NCBI RefSeq assembly: GCF_009932435.1
Contig: NZ_BJOU01000017.1
Location: forward strand, 186,001-250,000
Direction: 5' to 3'
From: Gordonia crocea
Lineage (GTDB): Bacteria > Actinomycetota > Actinomycetes > Mycobacteriales > Mycobacteriaceae
Length of the DNA stretch: 64,000 nt
Under the pieces are notes generated by a model, which saw only the letters and a list, made by a program, of their open reading frames with translations, searched no databases and had not been told where the DNA came from. A program made the translations under genes and the position numbers. Of this stretch, positions 1-8,334 are shown in pieces. Numbering within the stretch: position 1 is the first letter of the stretch; the number at the start of each line of letters is the position of its first letter.

Positions 1-524
1 GTCGTGCCCTGCGCGGCGTCGCGGAACGTCAGCGTCGTCTCGGTTTCCAGGTCCTGTCCGCGGCGTGGCCGGGTGGTCGTCCCGCGGCCCGAGGAGCGGG
101 TCCCCCCGCCGCCACCGCCGCCGCCGAACATCCCGCCGAGGATGTCACCCAGACCACCGCCGGCGTCGCCGCCGAACAAATCGTCGAGGTTGAAATCCCC
201 GCCGGTGGTGTAGGTCGTGCCACCGCCACCGCTACCGCCGCCGAAGCCGCCCGGGAACCCGTTGCCGCCGCGGAAGCGGCCACCGGCGAACATCGCCCGG
301 GTCTCGTCGTACTCCTTCTTCTTCTCCGGATCGGAGAGCACGCTGTTCGCCTCGGAGACGCGCTTGAAGCGCTCCTCGGCTGCCGTGTCCCCGGGGTTCT
401 TGTCCGGGTGAAGCTCGTTGGCCAACTTGCGATACGCCTTGCGGATATCGTTGGCCGACGCATCGGAGGAGACGCCGAGCTCTTTGTAGAAATCCTTTTC
501 CAGCCATTCACGCTGTGGGGCCAT
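1..524 (-). CDS. dnaJ: Chaperone protein DnaJ, N-terminal part (3' end outside window)
   Basis: Hsp40 co-chaperone that stimulates the DnaK ATPase and delivers substrates. About 174 N-terminal residues are visible. The protein starts [18 protein letters not shown] and carries a J-domain with the HPD tripeptide in the helix II-III loop ([13 protein letters not shown]), then a Gly/Phe-rich segment with long glycine runs. The zinc-finger and C-terminal domains lie beyond the left edge. The ATG at 524 is chosen because a strong AAGGAGG ribosome site lies just upstream (about 534-540) and the J-domain begins directly after it. It is the third gene of dnaK-grpE-dnaJ, separated from grpE by 56 nt. 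In related genomes hspR follows dnaJ, but that position is outside the window. Confidence 0.95.
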   Translation of the reverse strand, partial: MAPQREWLEKDFYKELGVSSDASANDIRKAYRKLANELHPDKNPGDTAAEERFKRVSEANSVLSDPEKKKEYDETRAMFAGGRFRGGNGFPGGFGGGSGGGGTTYTTGGDFNLDDLFGGDAGGGLGDILGGMFGGGGGGGGTRSSGRGTTTRPRRGQDLETETTLTFRDAAQGT

Positions 525-580
525 CCGACGTCACCTCCTTGTCGTTTCGTTCATCTGGCCGGTAATGGTGCGTTCCGCCT

Positions 581-1156
581 TTACTCCCCGGCGTCGGGCG
601 CACCGGCCCCGGCGCCATCGGTCACGGTGACCATGGCATGCCGGACGACGCGGTCGCCGACGCGGTAGCCGACGCGGTAGACCGCACCGAGGACCGGGTT
701 GTCCCCGGAGCCGTCGTTCTGCACGGCCTCGTGGAGTTCCGGGTCGAACGGATCGCCGGGCGCGCCAAAACCGGCGAGCCCCTGCGCGGTGAGGGTGGCG
801 ATCAGTTTGTCCGCCAGCGCGCGAAGCGGCCCGGACTCCAGATCGCCGTGCTCGCGCGCCCGGTCGAGATCGTCGAGGATCGGCAGTAGCTGCTCGATGA
901 CGAGCTGCTTGCCCAGCGACACCTTCGACGCCATCTCCTCGTCGGAGCGGCGCTTGTAGTTGGTGAACTGGGCCCGTTCCCGCTGCAGGGCCGCGGTGAG
1001 TTCGGCGACCTGGTCGTTCTGGTCGCCGCCCGCCGCGGAACCGCCGGCGGGAGCCTGGTCACCGCCCGCGGCGGGGGCCTGTGCCCCCGCCGCGGCGGCG
1101 CCGGTCGCCTCGTCCGGTTCCGTGCCGCCGGCGGCGGCATCGAAGGGCTCGGTCAC
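581..1156 (-). CDS. grpE: Nucleotide exchange factor GrpE
   Basis: GrpE releases ADP from DnaK. The 191-residue product has an acidic Ala/Gly/Gln-rich disordered N-terminus (about residues 1-45), a coiled-coil region ([20 protein letters not shown]) and the compact C-terminal beta domain ([20 protein letters not shown]). The length is normal for actinobacterial GrpE. The GTG start at 1156 overlaps the dnaK stop by 4 nt (GTGA), so translation is probably coupled to dnaK. Confidence 0.95.
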   Translation of the reverse strand: MTEPFDAAAGGTEPDEATGAAAAGAQAPAAGGDQAPAGGSAAGGDQNDQVAELTAALQRERAQFTNYKRRSDEEMASKVSLGKQLVIEQLLPILDDLDRAREHGDLESGPLRALADKLIATLTAQGLAGFGAPGDPFDPELHEAVQNDGSGDNPVLGAVYRVGYRVGDRVVRHAMVTVTDGAGAGAPDAGE

Positions 1157-2997
1157 TTGTTCTCGCCCTCGCCCTCGTCCACGACCTCGGCGTCGACGAC
1201 ATCGTCGTCACCGGCGTCGGCCGGGGCATCCCCGGCACCGGCGGACTCGGCCGCGCTGGCCGCGTAGATCGCCTGGCCGAGTTCCTGCGACACCGACGAG
1301 AGGTTCTCGATGGCCGTCTTGATGGTCGCGGTGTCGTTGCCGTCGAGAGCCTTCTTGGCCTCGTCGATCGCACCTTCAACCTTGCTCTTGACGTCGGCCG
1401 GAACCTTGTCGTCGTTCTCGGCGAGGAACTTCTGCGTCTGGTTGACCAGCGACTCCGCCTGGTTGCGGGTCTCGGCCTCTTCGCGGCGCTTGCGGTCCTC
1501 CTCGGCGTGGGCCTCGGCATCCTTGACCATCCGGTCGATCTCCTCCTTGGAGAGTCCCGAACCGTCCTGGATGCGGATGCTGTTCTCCTTGCCGGTGCCC
1601 TTGTCCTTCGCGGTGACGTGCACGATGCCGTTGGCGTCGATGTCGAAGGTCACCTCGATCTGCGGGACACCCTGCGGTGCCGGCGCGATGCCGCCCAGTT
1701 CGAAGCTGCCGAGCAGCTTGTTGTGCGACGCGATCTCGCGCTCACCCTGGTAGACCTGGATCTGCACCGACGGCTGGTTGTCCTCGGCGGTCGTGTAGGT
1801 CTCGCTCCGCTTGGTGGGGATCGTGGTGTTGCGCTCGATCAGCTTGTGCATGACGCCGCCCTTGGTCTCGATGCCGAGGCTCAGCGGGGTCACGTCCAGC
1901 AGCAGCACGTCCTTGACCTCGCCGCGCAGCACACCGGCCTGCAGCGCCGCGCCGACCGCGACGACCTCGTCGGGGTTGACGCCCTTGTTGGGCTCCTGGC
2001 CGCCGGTCAGCTCCTTGACGAGCTCGGTGACCGCGGGCATGCGGGTCGAGCCGCCGACGAGCACGACGTGATCGATGTCGCCGACCGAGATCCCGGCGTC
2101 TTTGATGACCGCCTGGAACGGGGTGCGGGTGCGCTCCAGCAGATCGTTGGTGATCTTCTGGAATTCGCTGCGGGAGAGCTGCTCGTCGAGGAACAGCGGG
2201 TTCTTCTCGGCGTCGACGGTGATGTAGGGCAGGTTGATCGACGTGCTCTGCGACGCGGAGAGTTCGATCTTCGCCTTCTCGGCCGCCTCACGCAGGCGCT
2301 GCATGGCCATCTTGTCCTTGGTCAGGTCGATGCCGTGCTGCGCCTTGAACTTGTCGACGAGCCAGTCGACGATGCGCTGATCCCAGTCGTCACCACCGAG
2401 GTTGTTGTCGCCGGACGTGGCGCGGACCTCGACGACGCCGTCGCCGATTTCCAGCAGCGAGACGTCGAAGGTACCGCCACCGAGGTCGAAGACCAGGATA
2501 GTCTGTTCCTTCTCGCCCTTGTCCAAGCCGTAGGCCAGGGCCGCGGCGGTCGGCTCGTTGACGATGCGCAGCACGTTGAGGCCGGCGATCTGGCCGGCTT
2601 CCTTGGTGGCCTGGCGCTGGGCGTCGTTGAAGTAGGCCGGCACCGTGATGACGGCGTCGCTGACGTCCTCACCGAGGTAGGCCTCGGCGTCGCGCTTGAG
2701 CTTCATCAGCGTGCGCGCGCTGATCTCCTGCGGGGTGTAGTCCTTGTCGTCGATCTTCACCGACCAGTCGCCCTCGCCCATGTGGCGCTTGACCGAGCGG
2801 ATGGTGCGGTCGACGTTGGTGACCGCCTGGTTCTTGGCCGGCTGGCCGACGAGAACCTCGCCGTTGCGCGCGAACGCGACGACCGACGGCGTGGTGCGCG
2901 AACCTTCGGCGTTCGCGATGACGACGGGCTCGCCGCCTTCCAATACGGAGACCACCGAGTTGGTGGTTCCGAGGTCGATTCCGACAGCACGAGACAT
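1153..2997 (-). CDS. dnaK: Molecular chaperone DnaK (Hsp70)
   Basis: Cytoplasmic ATP-dependent chaperone. The 614-residue protein has the Hsp70 phosphate-binding motif GIDLGTTNS at residues 6-14, the ATPase signature [14 protein letters not shown], the third Hsp70 motif [13 protein letters not shown], a beta-sandwich substrate domain and a helical lid ending in an acidic EEVD-like tail ([13 protein letters not shown]). An AGGAGG ribosome site lies 9 nt before the ATG. It is first in the dnaK-grpE-dnaJ operon. Upstream lie a sigma-70-like promoter and HspR-type operators (separate entries), implying heat-shock derepression. Confidence 0.98.
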   Translation of the reverse strand: MSRAVGIDLGTTNSVVSVLEGGEPVVIANAEGSRTTPSVVAFARNGEVLVGQPAKNQAVTNVDRTIRSVKRHMGEGDWSVKIDDKDYTPQEISARTLMKLKRDAEAYLGEDVSDAVITVPAYFNDAQRQATKEAGQIAGLNVLRIVNEPTAAALAYGLDKGEKEQTILVFDLGGGTFDVSLLEIGDGVVEVRATSGDNNLGGDDWDQRIVDWLVDKFKAQHGIDLTKDKMAMQRLREAAEKAKIELSASQSTSINLPYITVDAEKNPLFLDEQLSRSEFQKITNDLLERTRTPFQAVIKDAGISVGDIDHVVLVGGSTRMPAVTELVKELTGGQEPNKGVNPDEVVAVGAALQAGVLRGEVKDVLLLDVTPLSLGIETKGGVMHKLIERNTTIPTKRSETYTTAEDNQPSVQIQVYQGEREIASHNKLLGSFELGGIAPAPQGVPQIEVTFDIDANGIVHVTAKDKGTGKENSIRIQDGSGLSKEEIDRMVKDAEAHAEEDRKRREEAETRNQAESLVNQTQKFLAENDDKVPADVKSKVEGAIDEAKKALDGNDTATIKTAIENLSSVSQELGQAIYAASAAESAGAGDAPADAGDDDVVDAEVVDEGEGENK

Positions 2998-3071
2998 ATG
3001 TGCGTTCCTCCTGTTGATGTGGTGGACGGCCGTCGGCCACCCACCGGGTCTAAGTCTTGGGTTCTGACAAA

Positions 3072-3092
3072 CCTCAGCGCTTCCGACTCAAG
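3072..3092. promoter_or_regulatory. Second, degenerate HAIR element
   Basis: A perfect half-site ACTCAAG (3086-3092) is preceded by 7 nt and a degenerate half CCTCAGC (3072-3078). It lies just downstream of the dnaK -10 box, so the promoter sits between the two HAIR copies. Confidence 0.5.
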
Positions 3093-3120
3093 TTCTAGTC
3101 GCCGACGCCCTGTCGGTCAA
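3092..3120 (-). promoter_or_regulatory. Vegetative-type promoter of dnaK operon
   Basis: On the minus strand, TTGACC (3120-3115) and TAGAAC (3097-3092) are separated by exactly 17 nt. The -10 box directly adjoins a CTTGAGT HspR half-site, which suits repression by occlusion. Inferred from sequence only. Confidence 0.55.
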
Positions 3121-3125
3121 GACTA

Positions 3126-3146
3126 GTTGAGCCTTCTTCACTCAAG
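3126..3146. promoter_or_regulatory. HAIR element (HspR operator), strong copy
   Basis: The half-sites GTTGAGC and ACTCAAG are separated by 7 nt, against the HAIR consensus CTTGAGT-N7-ACTCAAG (12 of 14 half-site bases match). It lies just upstream of the dnaK -35 box. HspR with DnaK as co-repressor binds such sites in Streptomyces and Mycobacterium (established knowledge). Confidence 0.75.
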
Positions 3147-3223
3147 TTTCGATTGGTTCAACGGCGGGATCCGCGGTTCCATTCCCCGATTCCGAAAAAA
3201 GTTGAGCGGGTCCCGCGCAGCCC

Positions 3224-4018
3224 CTACAGCTCCCGCTCGACGAACTCCGGCACGGTCCGCGCGATCCCCGCCTTGCGGGCGATCGCCGAGTTCTTCCCGC
3301 GCAGCAGGCGGACCTGCAGCGCCTGCTCGACCGGGAACGACAGTCGCGAGCCGTTGTACCAAGTGTTTTCAAACAGCGCCTTGGACGCCGCAACGGCGTC
3401 GGGCGACCGGGTCTTGATCGCGTCGATCAGCTCGGTCGCGGCCGCCATCGGGTCGTCGCCGACCGAACTGACCAACCCCCAGGCCAGCCCCTGATCGGCG
3501 CCGAACACCTCACCGGTCATCGTCAGCCGCTTGGCGACGTCGATGCCGGTCAGCTGCGCGATGCTCGCCGACAGCGACATATCCGGGATCAACCCCCACT
3601 TCGCCTCGAGGATGGACAGGTCGGCGTCGGGGGCGGCGAACCGGAAGTCGGCACCGAGCGCGATCTGCAGCCCGGCGCCGTAGCAGTGGCCGTGGACCAC
3701 GGCGATCACCGGGACGGGCACGGTGCGCCACGCCCAGGCGCAGGCCTGGAAGGTGTTGGCCGCCGACGACCGCTTGGGCAGCAGGGCGCGCATGATGCGC
3801 CCGCGCTGCGGGCCGACCGAGGCGAAGTCGAGCCCGGAGCAGAAGGACGGCCCCTCGCCGGAGAGGACGACCGCCCGCAGGGAGCGGTCTTCGGCGGCCC
3901 GGTCGGCCGCGCGGGCCAGATCCTCGATCATGTCGAGGGTCAGCCCGTTGTGCTTGTCGGGACGGTTCAGCCGAACGTGGGCGACGTCGTCGTGGACCGC
4001 GTAGTCGATGTTGCTCAT
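3224..4018 (-). CDS. Crotonase/enoyl-CoA hydratase family protein
   Basis: A 264-residue crotonase-fold protein, probably acting on an acyl-CoA thioester. Both oxyanion-hole segments are visible: SGEGPSFCSGLDF (about 53-65) and HCYGAGLQIALGADF (about 111-125). The first catalytic Glu of classical enoyl-CoA hydratase is replaced by Gln (Q118), while the second is kept (E138 in ILEAKWG). Plain hydration is therefore uncertain, and isomerase- or hydrolase-like activity is possible. It is divergent from the acyl-CoA dehydrogenase at 4090. Start ATG at 4018. Confidence 0.88.
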   Translation of the reverse strand: MSNIDYAVHDDVAHVRLNRPDKHNGLTLDMIEDLARAADRAAEDRSLRAVVLSGEGPSFCSGLDFASVGPQRGRIMRALLPKRSSAANTFQACAWAWRTVPVPVIAVVHGHCYGAGLQIALGADFRFAAPDADLSILEAKWGLIPDMSLSASIAQLTGIDVAKRLTMTGEVFGADQGLAWGLVSSVGDDPMAAATELIDAIKTRSPDAVAASKALFENTWYNGSRLSFPVEQALQVRLLRGKNSAIARKAGIARTVPEFVEREL

Positions 4019-4089
4019 GGCGCCACGCTATCCCGCCGATTTCATCGGCGGCACCGCACCGCCTGCGACGACGGGTAGGTTGAGACACC

Positions 4090-5844
4090 ATGACCGACGT
4101 CGAGCGCCAGTTGTTCAACCCGCACACTTACGACCCCCAGCATTTCGACGAACCGACGCGGCGCCTGCTGCGCGCCACCATCGACTGGTTCGAGGGCCAG
4201 GGCAAGCGCAAGATCGTCGCCGCGGAAGTCGCCTCGGACTGGCCGGCCGAGTTCGTCGAGTTCGTGAAGCGGGAGAAGCTGTTCGCCTCCTTCCTCACGC
4301 CGGCCGCCTATGGCGGCGGGGACCCGGCGAAACGCTGGGACGGTGCCCGCAACCACGCCCTCTCGGAGATCCTCGGCTTCTACGGCATGGCGTACTGGTA
4401 CACCGAACAGGTCACCATCCTGGGCCTGGGGCCGATCTGGCAGAGCGCGAACGAGAAGGCGAAGTTGCGCGCCGCCGCCGATCTCGACGACGGCGAGCTG
4501 ATGGCTTTCGGCTTGTCCGAGCGCGAGCACGGCGCCGACGTCTACCAGACCGACATGGTGCTCACCCCGGCCGACGAGGCCGACCGCGCTGACGGCATCG
4601 CCTACCGCGCGAACGGCGAGAAGTACTACATCGGCAACGGCAACGTCGCCAGCATGGTCTCGGTCTTCGGCCGGTTCGCCGAGCAGCCCGGCGAGGACGC
4701 CGGCAGCGCGTACACCTTCTTCGTGGCCGACAGCCGCCGACCGGAGTACGAACTCATCGACAACGTCGTCCACATGCAGTCCTACGTCTCCACCTTCCGC
4801 CTGCACGACTACCCGGTGCGCGAAGAAGACATCCTGCACACCGGCGTGGAGGCGTTCGCCGCGGCGCTCAACACCGTCAACGTCGGCAAGTTCAACCTGT
4901 GCAGCGGCGCGATCGGCATGTCCGAGCACGCCTTCTACGAGGCGATCACCCACGCCGACAACCGGATCCTCTACGGCAACCGGGTCACCGACTTCTCCCA
5001 CGTGCGCGCCAACTTCGTCGAGGCCTACGCCCGCATCATCGCGATGAAGCTGTTCAGCCAGCGCAGCGTCGACTACTTCCGCAGCGCCAGCCTCGACGAC
5101 CGGCGCTACCTGCTGTTCAACCCGCTGACCAAGGCCAAGGTCACGATGGAGGGCGAGACGGTGGTGCGGCTACTGCACGACGTGATCGCCGCCAAGGGGT
5201 ATGAGAAGGACACGATGTTCCGGCACTTCTCCATCATCATCGGCGCCTACCCGCGCTTGGAGGGTACGGTGCACGTGAACGTCGGCCTCGTCCTCAAGTT
5301 CATGCCGAACTACATCTTCAACCCGACGGACTACCCGGAGATCGGGACCAGGCTCGACGCCGCGGACGACGAATTCTTCTTCCACCAGGGCCCCACCCGC
5401 GGCGCCGGCAAGGTGCAGTTCGCCGATTGGAAGCCGGTGTACGAGAAGCACTCTCGCATCGCCAACGTCGAAACCTTCTACGGCCAGGCACTCAAGTTCG
5501 CCGAGTTCCTCACCACCGCGGCGCCCGACGCCGAGCAGCAGGAGGACCTGGACTTCCTCCTGACCGTCGGCCAGCTCTTCTCCCTCATCGTCTACGGCCA
5601 GCTCATCCTGGAACAGGCCGAGCTCACCGGGCACGACGACGACACCGTCGCGCAGGTCTTCGACACGATCATCCGCGACTTCTCGTCGTATGCCGTCGAC
5701 CTGCTCGGCAAGCCGTCGGCGACGCCGGCCCAACAGGACTGGGCGCGCAGCGCCATTGCGGCGCCGACCCCCGATCCGGCGCGGTTCGACCGCGTCTGGC
5801 GCCAGGTCCAGGCCTACAACGGCGCCTACGAGATGAACGCCTAG
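4090..5844 (+). CDS. Acyl-CoA dehydrogenase family protein (large)
   Basis: A 584-residue flavoprotein related to acyl-CoA dehydrogenases, longer than the usual 380-400 residues because of N- and C-terminal extensions. The FAD/substrate motif appears as AFGLSEREHGADV (about residues 139-151), matching the family's ALTEPxxGSD. A helical C-terminal domain includes MEGETVVRLLHDVIAAKGYEK (short form: EGETVVRLL, about 354). It probably oxidises a fatty or branched acyl-CoA; the substrate is unknown. It is divergent from the crotonase gene, which suggests a shared pathway. A TAGGTT box (4076-4081) lies 8 nt before the ATG and there is no clear ribosome site, so the transcript may be leaderless. Confidence 0.85.
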   Translation: MTDVERQLFNPHTYDPQHFDEPTRRLLRATIDWFEGQGKRKIVAAEVASDWPAEFVEFVKREKLFASFLTPAAYGGGDPAKRWDGARNHALSEILGFYGMAYWYTEQVTILGLGPIWQSANEKAKLRAAADLDDGELMAFGLSEREHGADVYQTDMVLTPADEADRADGIAYRANGEKYYIGNGNVASMVSVFGRFAEQPGEDAGSAYTFFVADSRRPEYELIDNVVHMQSYVSTFRLHDYPVREEDILHTGVEAFAAALNTVNVGKFNLCSGAIGMSEHAFYEAITHADNRILYGNRVTDFSHVRANFVEAYARIIAMKLFSQRSVDYFRSASLDDRRYLLFNPLTKAKVTMEGETVVRLLHDVIAAKGYEKDTMFRHFSIIIGAYPRLEGTVHVNVGLVLKFMPNYIFNPTDYPEIGTRLDAADDEFFFHQGPTRGAGKVQFADWKPVYEKHSRIANVETFYGQALKFAEFLTTAAPDAEQQEDLDFLLTVGQLFSLIVYGQLILEQAELTGHDDDTVAQVFDTIIRDFSSYAVDLLGKPSATPAQQDWARSAIAAPTPDPARFDRVWRQVQAYNGAYEMNA

Positions 5845-5899
5845 CGGTGCCCGCGAGGGGTTCACACCGCAACCGGCGGCACGGACCCTGGATCGCCGA

Positions 5900-5905
5900 T
5901 ACGCT
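5900..5905 (+). promoter_or_regulatory. Probable -10 box of a leaderless transcript
   Basis: TACGCT ends 6 nt before the ATG at 5912 and no Shine-Dalgarno is present, the arrangement of leaderless mRNAs in mycobacteria. Confidence 0.4.
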
Positions 5906-5911
5906 CGAGCC

Positions 5912-6316
5912 ATGAGCGATGAGTCCGACGTCGACGGCGACTACACCGGCGACCAGTTGCAGCCCGACGACATGCTGGCCGACGAGGAGTTGGACGACGT
6001 CCTCGACCGGGGCTACTCGCCGCCGGACCATCCGCCGCACGACTACGAGAAGGGCGACTTCGAGCACGAGTCGCTCGACGAGCGGTTGGCCGAGGAGGAA
6101 CCCGAGGACACCGCGGATCCGGACAACGATCTGGATTCCGACGCGGACTTCCCGTCGTCGGACGAGGTCGGCGGTACCCGGGCCGGGCGCCTGGTCGGCC
6201 CGGAGGACGACATCCTGTCCGACGACTACGAGCAGATGTTGGCCACCGACGTCGGCGTCGACGGGGCGGGCGCGTCGGCCGAAGAGGCGGCCGTGCACAT
6301 CATCGAGGACGAGTAA
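5912..6316 (+). CDS. DUF5709 family acidic protein
   Basis: A 134-residue, very acidic, soluble protein of unknown function. It starts MSDESDVDGDYTGDQLQPDD and is dominated by Asp/Glu with conserved-looking segments (LDDVLDRGYSPPD, ESLDERLAEEEPE) and a short C-terminal helix (SAEEAAVHIIEDE). The pattern matches the actinobacterial DUF5709 family. No signal peptide or membrane segment is visible. It looks monocistronic; the next gene has its own promoter. Confidence 0.8.
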   Translation: MSDESDVDGDYTGDQLQPDDMLADEELDDVLDRGYSPPDHPPHDYEKGDFEHESLDERLAEEEPEDTADPDNDLDSDADFPSSDEVGGTRAGRLVGPEDDILSDDYEQMLATDVGVDGAGASAEEAAVHIIEDE

Positions 6317-6320
6317 TCGC

Positions 6321-6342
6321 CAGACCGCAACTGGTCTGACCA
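6321..6342. promoter_or_regulatory. GntR/FadR-type operator
   Basis: The 11-bp palindrome TGGTCTGACCA (6332-6342) fits the FadR-subfamily pattern TNGTNNNACNA. It overlaps an inverted repeat CAGACC (6321-6326) / GGTCTG (6333-6338). It lies immediately before the -35 box of the GntR gene, suggesting autoregulation. Confidence 0.6.
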
Positions 6343-6343
6343 C

Positions 6344-6372
6344 TTGACAGGAAGACCATCTGGGCGCATTCT
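6344..6372 (+). promoter_or_regulatory. Promoter of GntR gene, leaderless type
   Basis: A perfect -35 TTGACA (6344-6349), 17-nt spacer and CATTCT (6367-6372) lie 6 nt before the GTG start at 6379. No ribosome site fits between. The -10 box lies inside a small inverted repeat GCGCA-TTCT-TGCGC. Confidence 0.55.
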
Positions 6373-6378
6373 TGCGCC

Positions 6379-7122
6379 GTGACCTTCCAACCCGTCGTCC
6401 GACGCTCGGTCTCCGAGGACGTGTACGACCAGATCGCCGCCCGGGTGGTCAGCGGCTCGCTGCCCGCCGGCGACCCGCTGCCCAGCGAACGCGACCTGGC
6501 CGCCGCACTCGGGGTCTCCCGCCCCGCGGTGCGTGAGGCACTGCAGCGGCTCGACGCCTCGGGGCTCGTCCACATCCGCCAGGGCGGCGCGACGACGGTC
6601 CGCGACATCCGCCGCGACGGCGGCCTCGACGTGCTCCCGCTGCTGTTGGTCGCCGACGGCGGTCTCGACCTGGGCGTGGCGCGGTCGGTGGTGGAAGCCC
6701 GCGCGGACATCGCGCCCATCGTGGCCGGACTCGCCGCGGCACGGATGACCGGCGCGGCCCTCGACGCGGTGGCCGACCAGGTCGGGCGGATCGCCGCCGA
6801 GCGCGACCCGCTGAACCTGCAACGACTGGCGCTGCAGTTCTGGGACCTTGTCGTCGACGGGGCCGACTCCCTCGCCTACCGCCTGATGTTCAACAGTCTG
6901 CGCGCCGCCTACGAGCCCGCCCTGCCCGCGCTGTCGGCGGTGATGGCCGGCGAAGTCGGCCAGGTTGACGCCTACCGGACGCTGCTCGCGGCGCTGCGCG
7001 ACCACGACCCGACTGCCGCCCGGCGCGCCGCCGACGATCTGCTCGCGCCGAGCACCTCAGCCCTGCTGGCCGTGTTTACCGCGGCCCAGTCCCCCAGCTC
7101 TGGAGGAACCGATGTCCACTGA
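6379..7122 (+). CDS. FadR/GntR-family transcriptional regulator
   Basis: A 247-residue cytoplasmic DNA-binding protein. The N-terminal winged helix (about 1-70) has the GntR signature PSERDLAAALGVSRPAVREAL. The C-terminal all-helical FCD-type domain (about 90-235) would bind a small effector, typically an organic acid or acyl-CoA. GTG start at 6379. Its 3' end overlaps the sterol-desaturase-like gene by 11 nt, so it probably controls its own operon through the palindrome at 6332-6342. Confidence 0.88.
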   Translation: MTFQPVVRRSVSEDVYDQIAARVVSGSLPAGDPLPSERDLAAALGVSRPAVREALQRLDASGLVHIRQGGATTVRDIRRDGGLDVLPLLLVADGGLDLGVARSVVEARADIAPIVAGLAAARMTGAALDAVADQVGRIAAERDPLNLQRLALQFWDLVVDGADSLAYRLMFNSLRAAYEPALPALSAVMAGEVGQVDAYRTLLAALRDHDPTAARRAADDLLAPSTSALLAVFTAAQSPSSGGTDVH

Positions 7123-7798
7123 TCACGCCACCGCCCCCGCCAAAACCCGTCGGAAGCGGCCCACAATCACCACGCTGCGCGCCGCGTTCATCGAATTCTG
7201 GCGCCACCCGTCGCCGTGGATGATCGCGGTGCCGTTGGTCGGCGCCGCGGCCACGCGGCTCGCGCTGGGCGACTGGCAGTGGACCGACGCCCTCGTCGTG
7301 GCGGTCCTGCTGGCGGTGTCGCCGCTGGTCGAATGGCTCATCCACGTCGGCATCCTGCATTGGCGGCCGCGCCAGCTCGGCGGCATCACCATCGACTGGG
7401 TCCTCCCCCGCGACCACCGTCGCCACCACCGCGACCCCCGCGACATCCCGCTCATCTTCATCCCCTGGCCGGTGCTCGTCGGGCTGTTGCCCGTCCTGAC
7501 CGTCCTCGGCCTGTTCGCCTTCCCGCGGCTGGCACTGGGCATGACCTTCCTGCTGACCGTGACGGCCTTCCTGATGTTCTACGAGTGGACGCACTACCTG
7601 ATCCACACCGATTACAAGCCCCGTCACCGCCCCTACCGCGCGGTGTACCGCAACCATCGGTTCCACCACTTCAAGAACGAGCACTACTGGTACACGGTGA
7701 CGAGTTCGGGCACCGCCGACCGTCTGCTCGGCACCTACCCCGACCCGACACAGGTGACGACCTCGAAAACGGCCAAGAATCTCCACGGGTCCACCTGA
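7112..7798 (+). CDS. Sterol desaturase / fatty acid hydroxylase superfamily membrane protein
   Basis: A 228-residue integral membrane diiron enzyme candidate. Four hydrophobic segments are visible, together with the histidine clusters of the superfamily: RDHRRHHRD, EWTHYLIH and NHRFHHFKNEHYW. It probably hydroxylates or desaturates a lipid or carotenoid-like substrate; the exact one is unknown. The ATG at 7112 is preferred over upstream in-frame starts because GGAGG precedes it by 7 nt. It overlaps the GntR gene by 11 nt and is probably translated with it. Confidence 0.85.
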   Translation: MSTDHATAPAKTRRKRPTITTLRAAFIEFWRHPSPWMIAVPLVGAAATRLALGDWQWTDALVVAVLLAVSPLVEWLIHVGILHWRPRQLGGITIDWVLPRDHRRHHRDPRDIPLIFIPWPVLVGLLPVLTVLGLFAFPRLALGMTFLLTVTAFLMFYEWTHYLIHTDYKPRHRPYRAVYRNHRFHHFKNEHYWYTVTSSGTADRLLGTYPDPTQVTTSKTAKNLHGST

Positions 7799-7803
7799 GT
7801 CCG

Positions 7804-8334
7804 CTACGGCGCGCCGCAGACCTTCCAGGCGCCGCCCTCCTTGCGCAGACCGAGGTTCCGCGTCGCGCCCGACCCGGTGAACCGCAAGGTGGCGCTGGCG
7901 GTATCGCCGTCGACCCGGACGTCGGCCACCTCGAAGCGCCGTCGCGGAGCTGCCGTGTCGGCACTGCCCGGCTTCGTCGGACCCGCCGCGTCCCGAAATG
8001 CCGTCGCCCGTTCCGTGCACATCATCCCCGCGGCCGCACTCACGTCGTCGCGCTCGATCGCGTCGGCGAACGCGTAGGTCGCCGTGGTGATCTCGTCACG
8101 GTCGGACGTGTGGAACACGAGGAACAATCCGACGGCGACCGACGCCACGACCACGAGCAGTACCACCGGCAAACCCACCACCAACCACATCCGGCGCTTC
8201 CGCGTCGCCACTGGCGGGATGGCCCCCGGTTGCGGCGGGTAGAAACCCGGAGCCTGCTGCGGTGGCCCGAACTGGGGCGGACCAAACGAGGGCGGACCAA
8301 ACGAAGGCGGCCCGAACTGGGGCGTCGACATCAT
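7804..8334 (-). CDS. Membrane-anchored protein with Pro-rich N-terminus and NTF2-like (DUF4878-type) exterior domain
   Basis: A 176-residue protein. The N-terminus has tandem FGPPS/FGPPQ repeats (about residues 7-27) and further Pro/Gln sequence, then one transmembrane helix (about 49-72, LVVGLPVVLLVVVASVAVGL), then an extracytoplasmic alpha/beta domain with DRDEITTATYAFADAIERDD and TASATLRFTGS, similar to DUF4878/lumazine-binding-like mycobacterial proteins. Function unknown. It overlaps the preceding gene by 4 nt (ATGA) and is the last gene of the nuclease operon. Being in that operon suggests a role in secretion, sensing or protection, but this is inference. Confidence 0.75.
   Translation of the reverse strand: MMSTPQFGPPSFGPPSFGPPQFGPPQQAPGFYPPQPGAIPPVATRKRRMWLVVGLPVVLLVVVASVAVGLFLVFHTSDRDEITTATYAFADAIERDDVSAAAGMMCTERATAFRDAAGPTKPGSADTAAPRRRFEVADVRVDGDTASATLRFTGSGATRNLGLRKEGGAWKVCGAP

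Noticed and set aside
1081-3126. 681-residue plus-strand reading frame opposite dnaK
   Set aside because: It is the antisense shadow of dnaK; high third-position GC keeps it open. No ribosome site and composition unlike a real protein.
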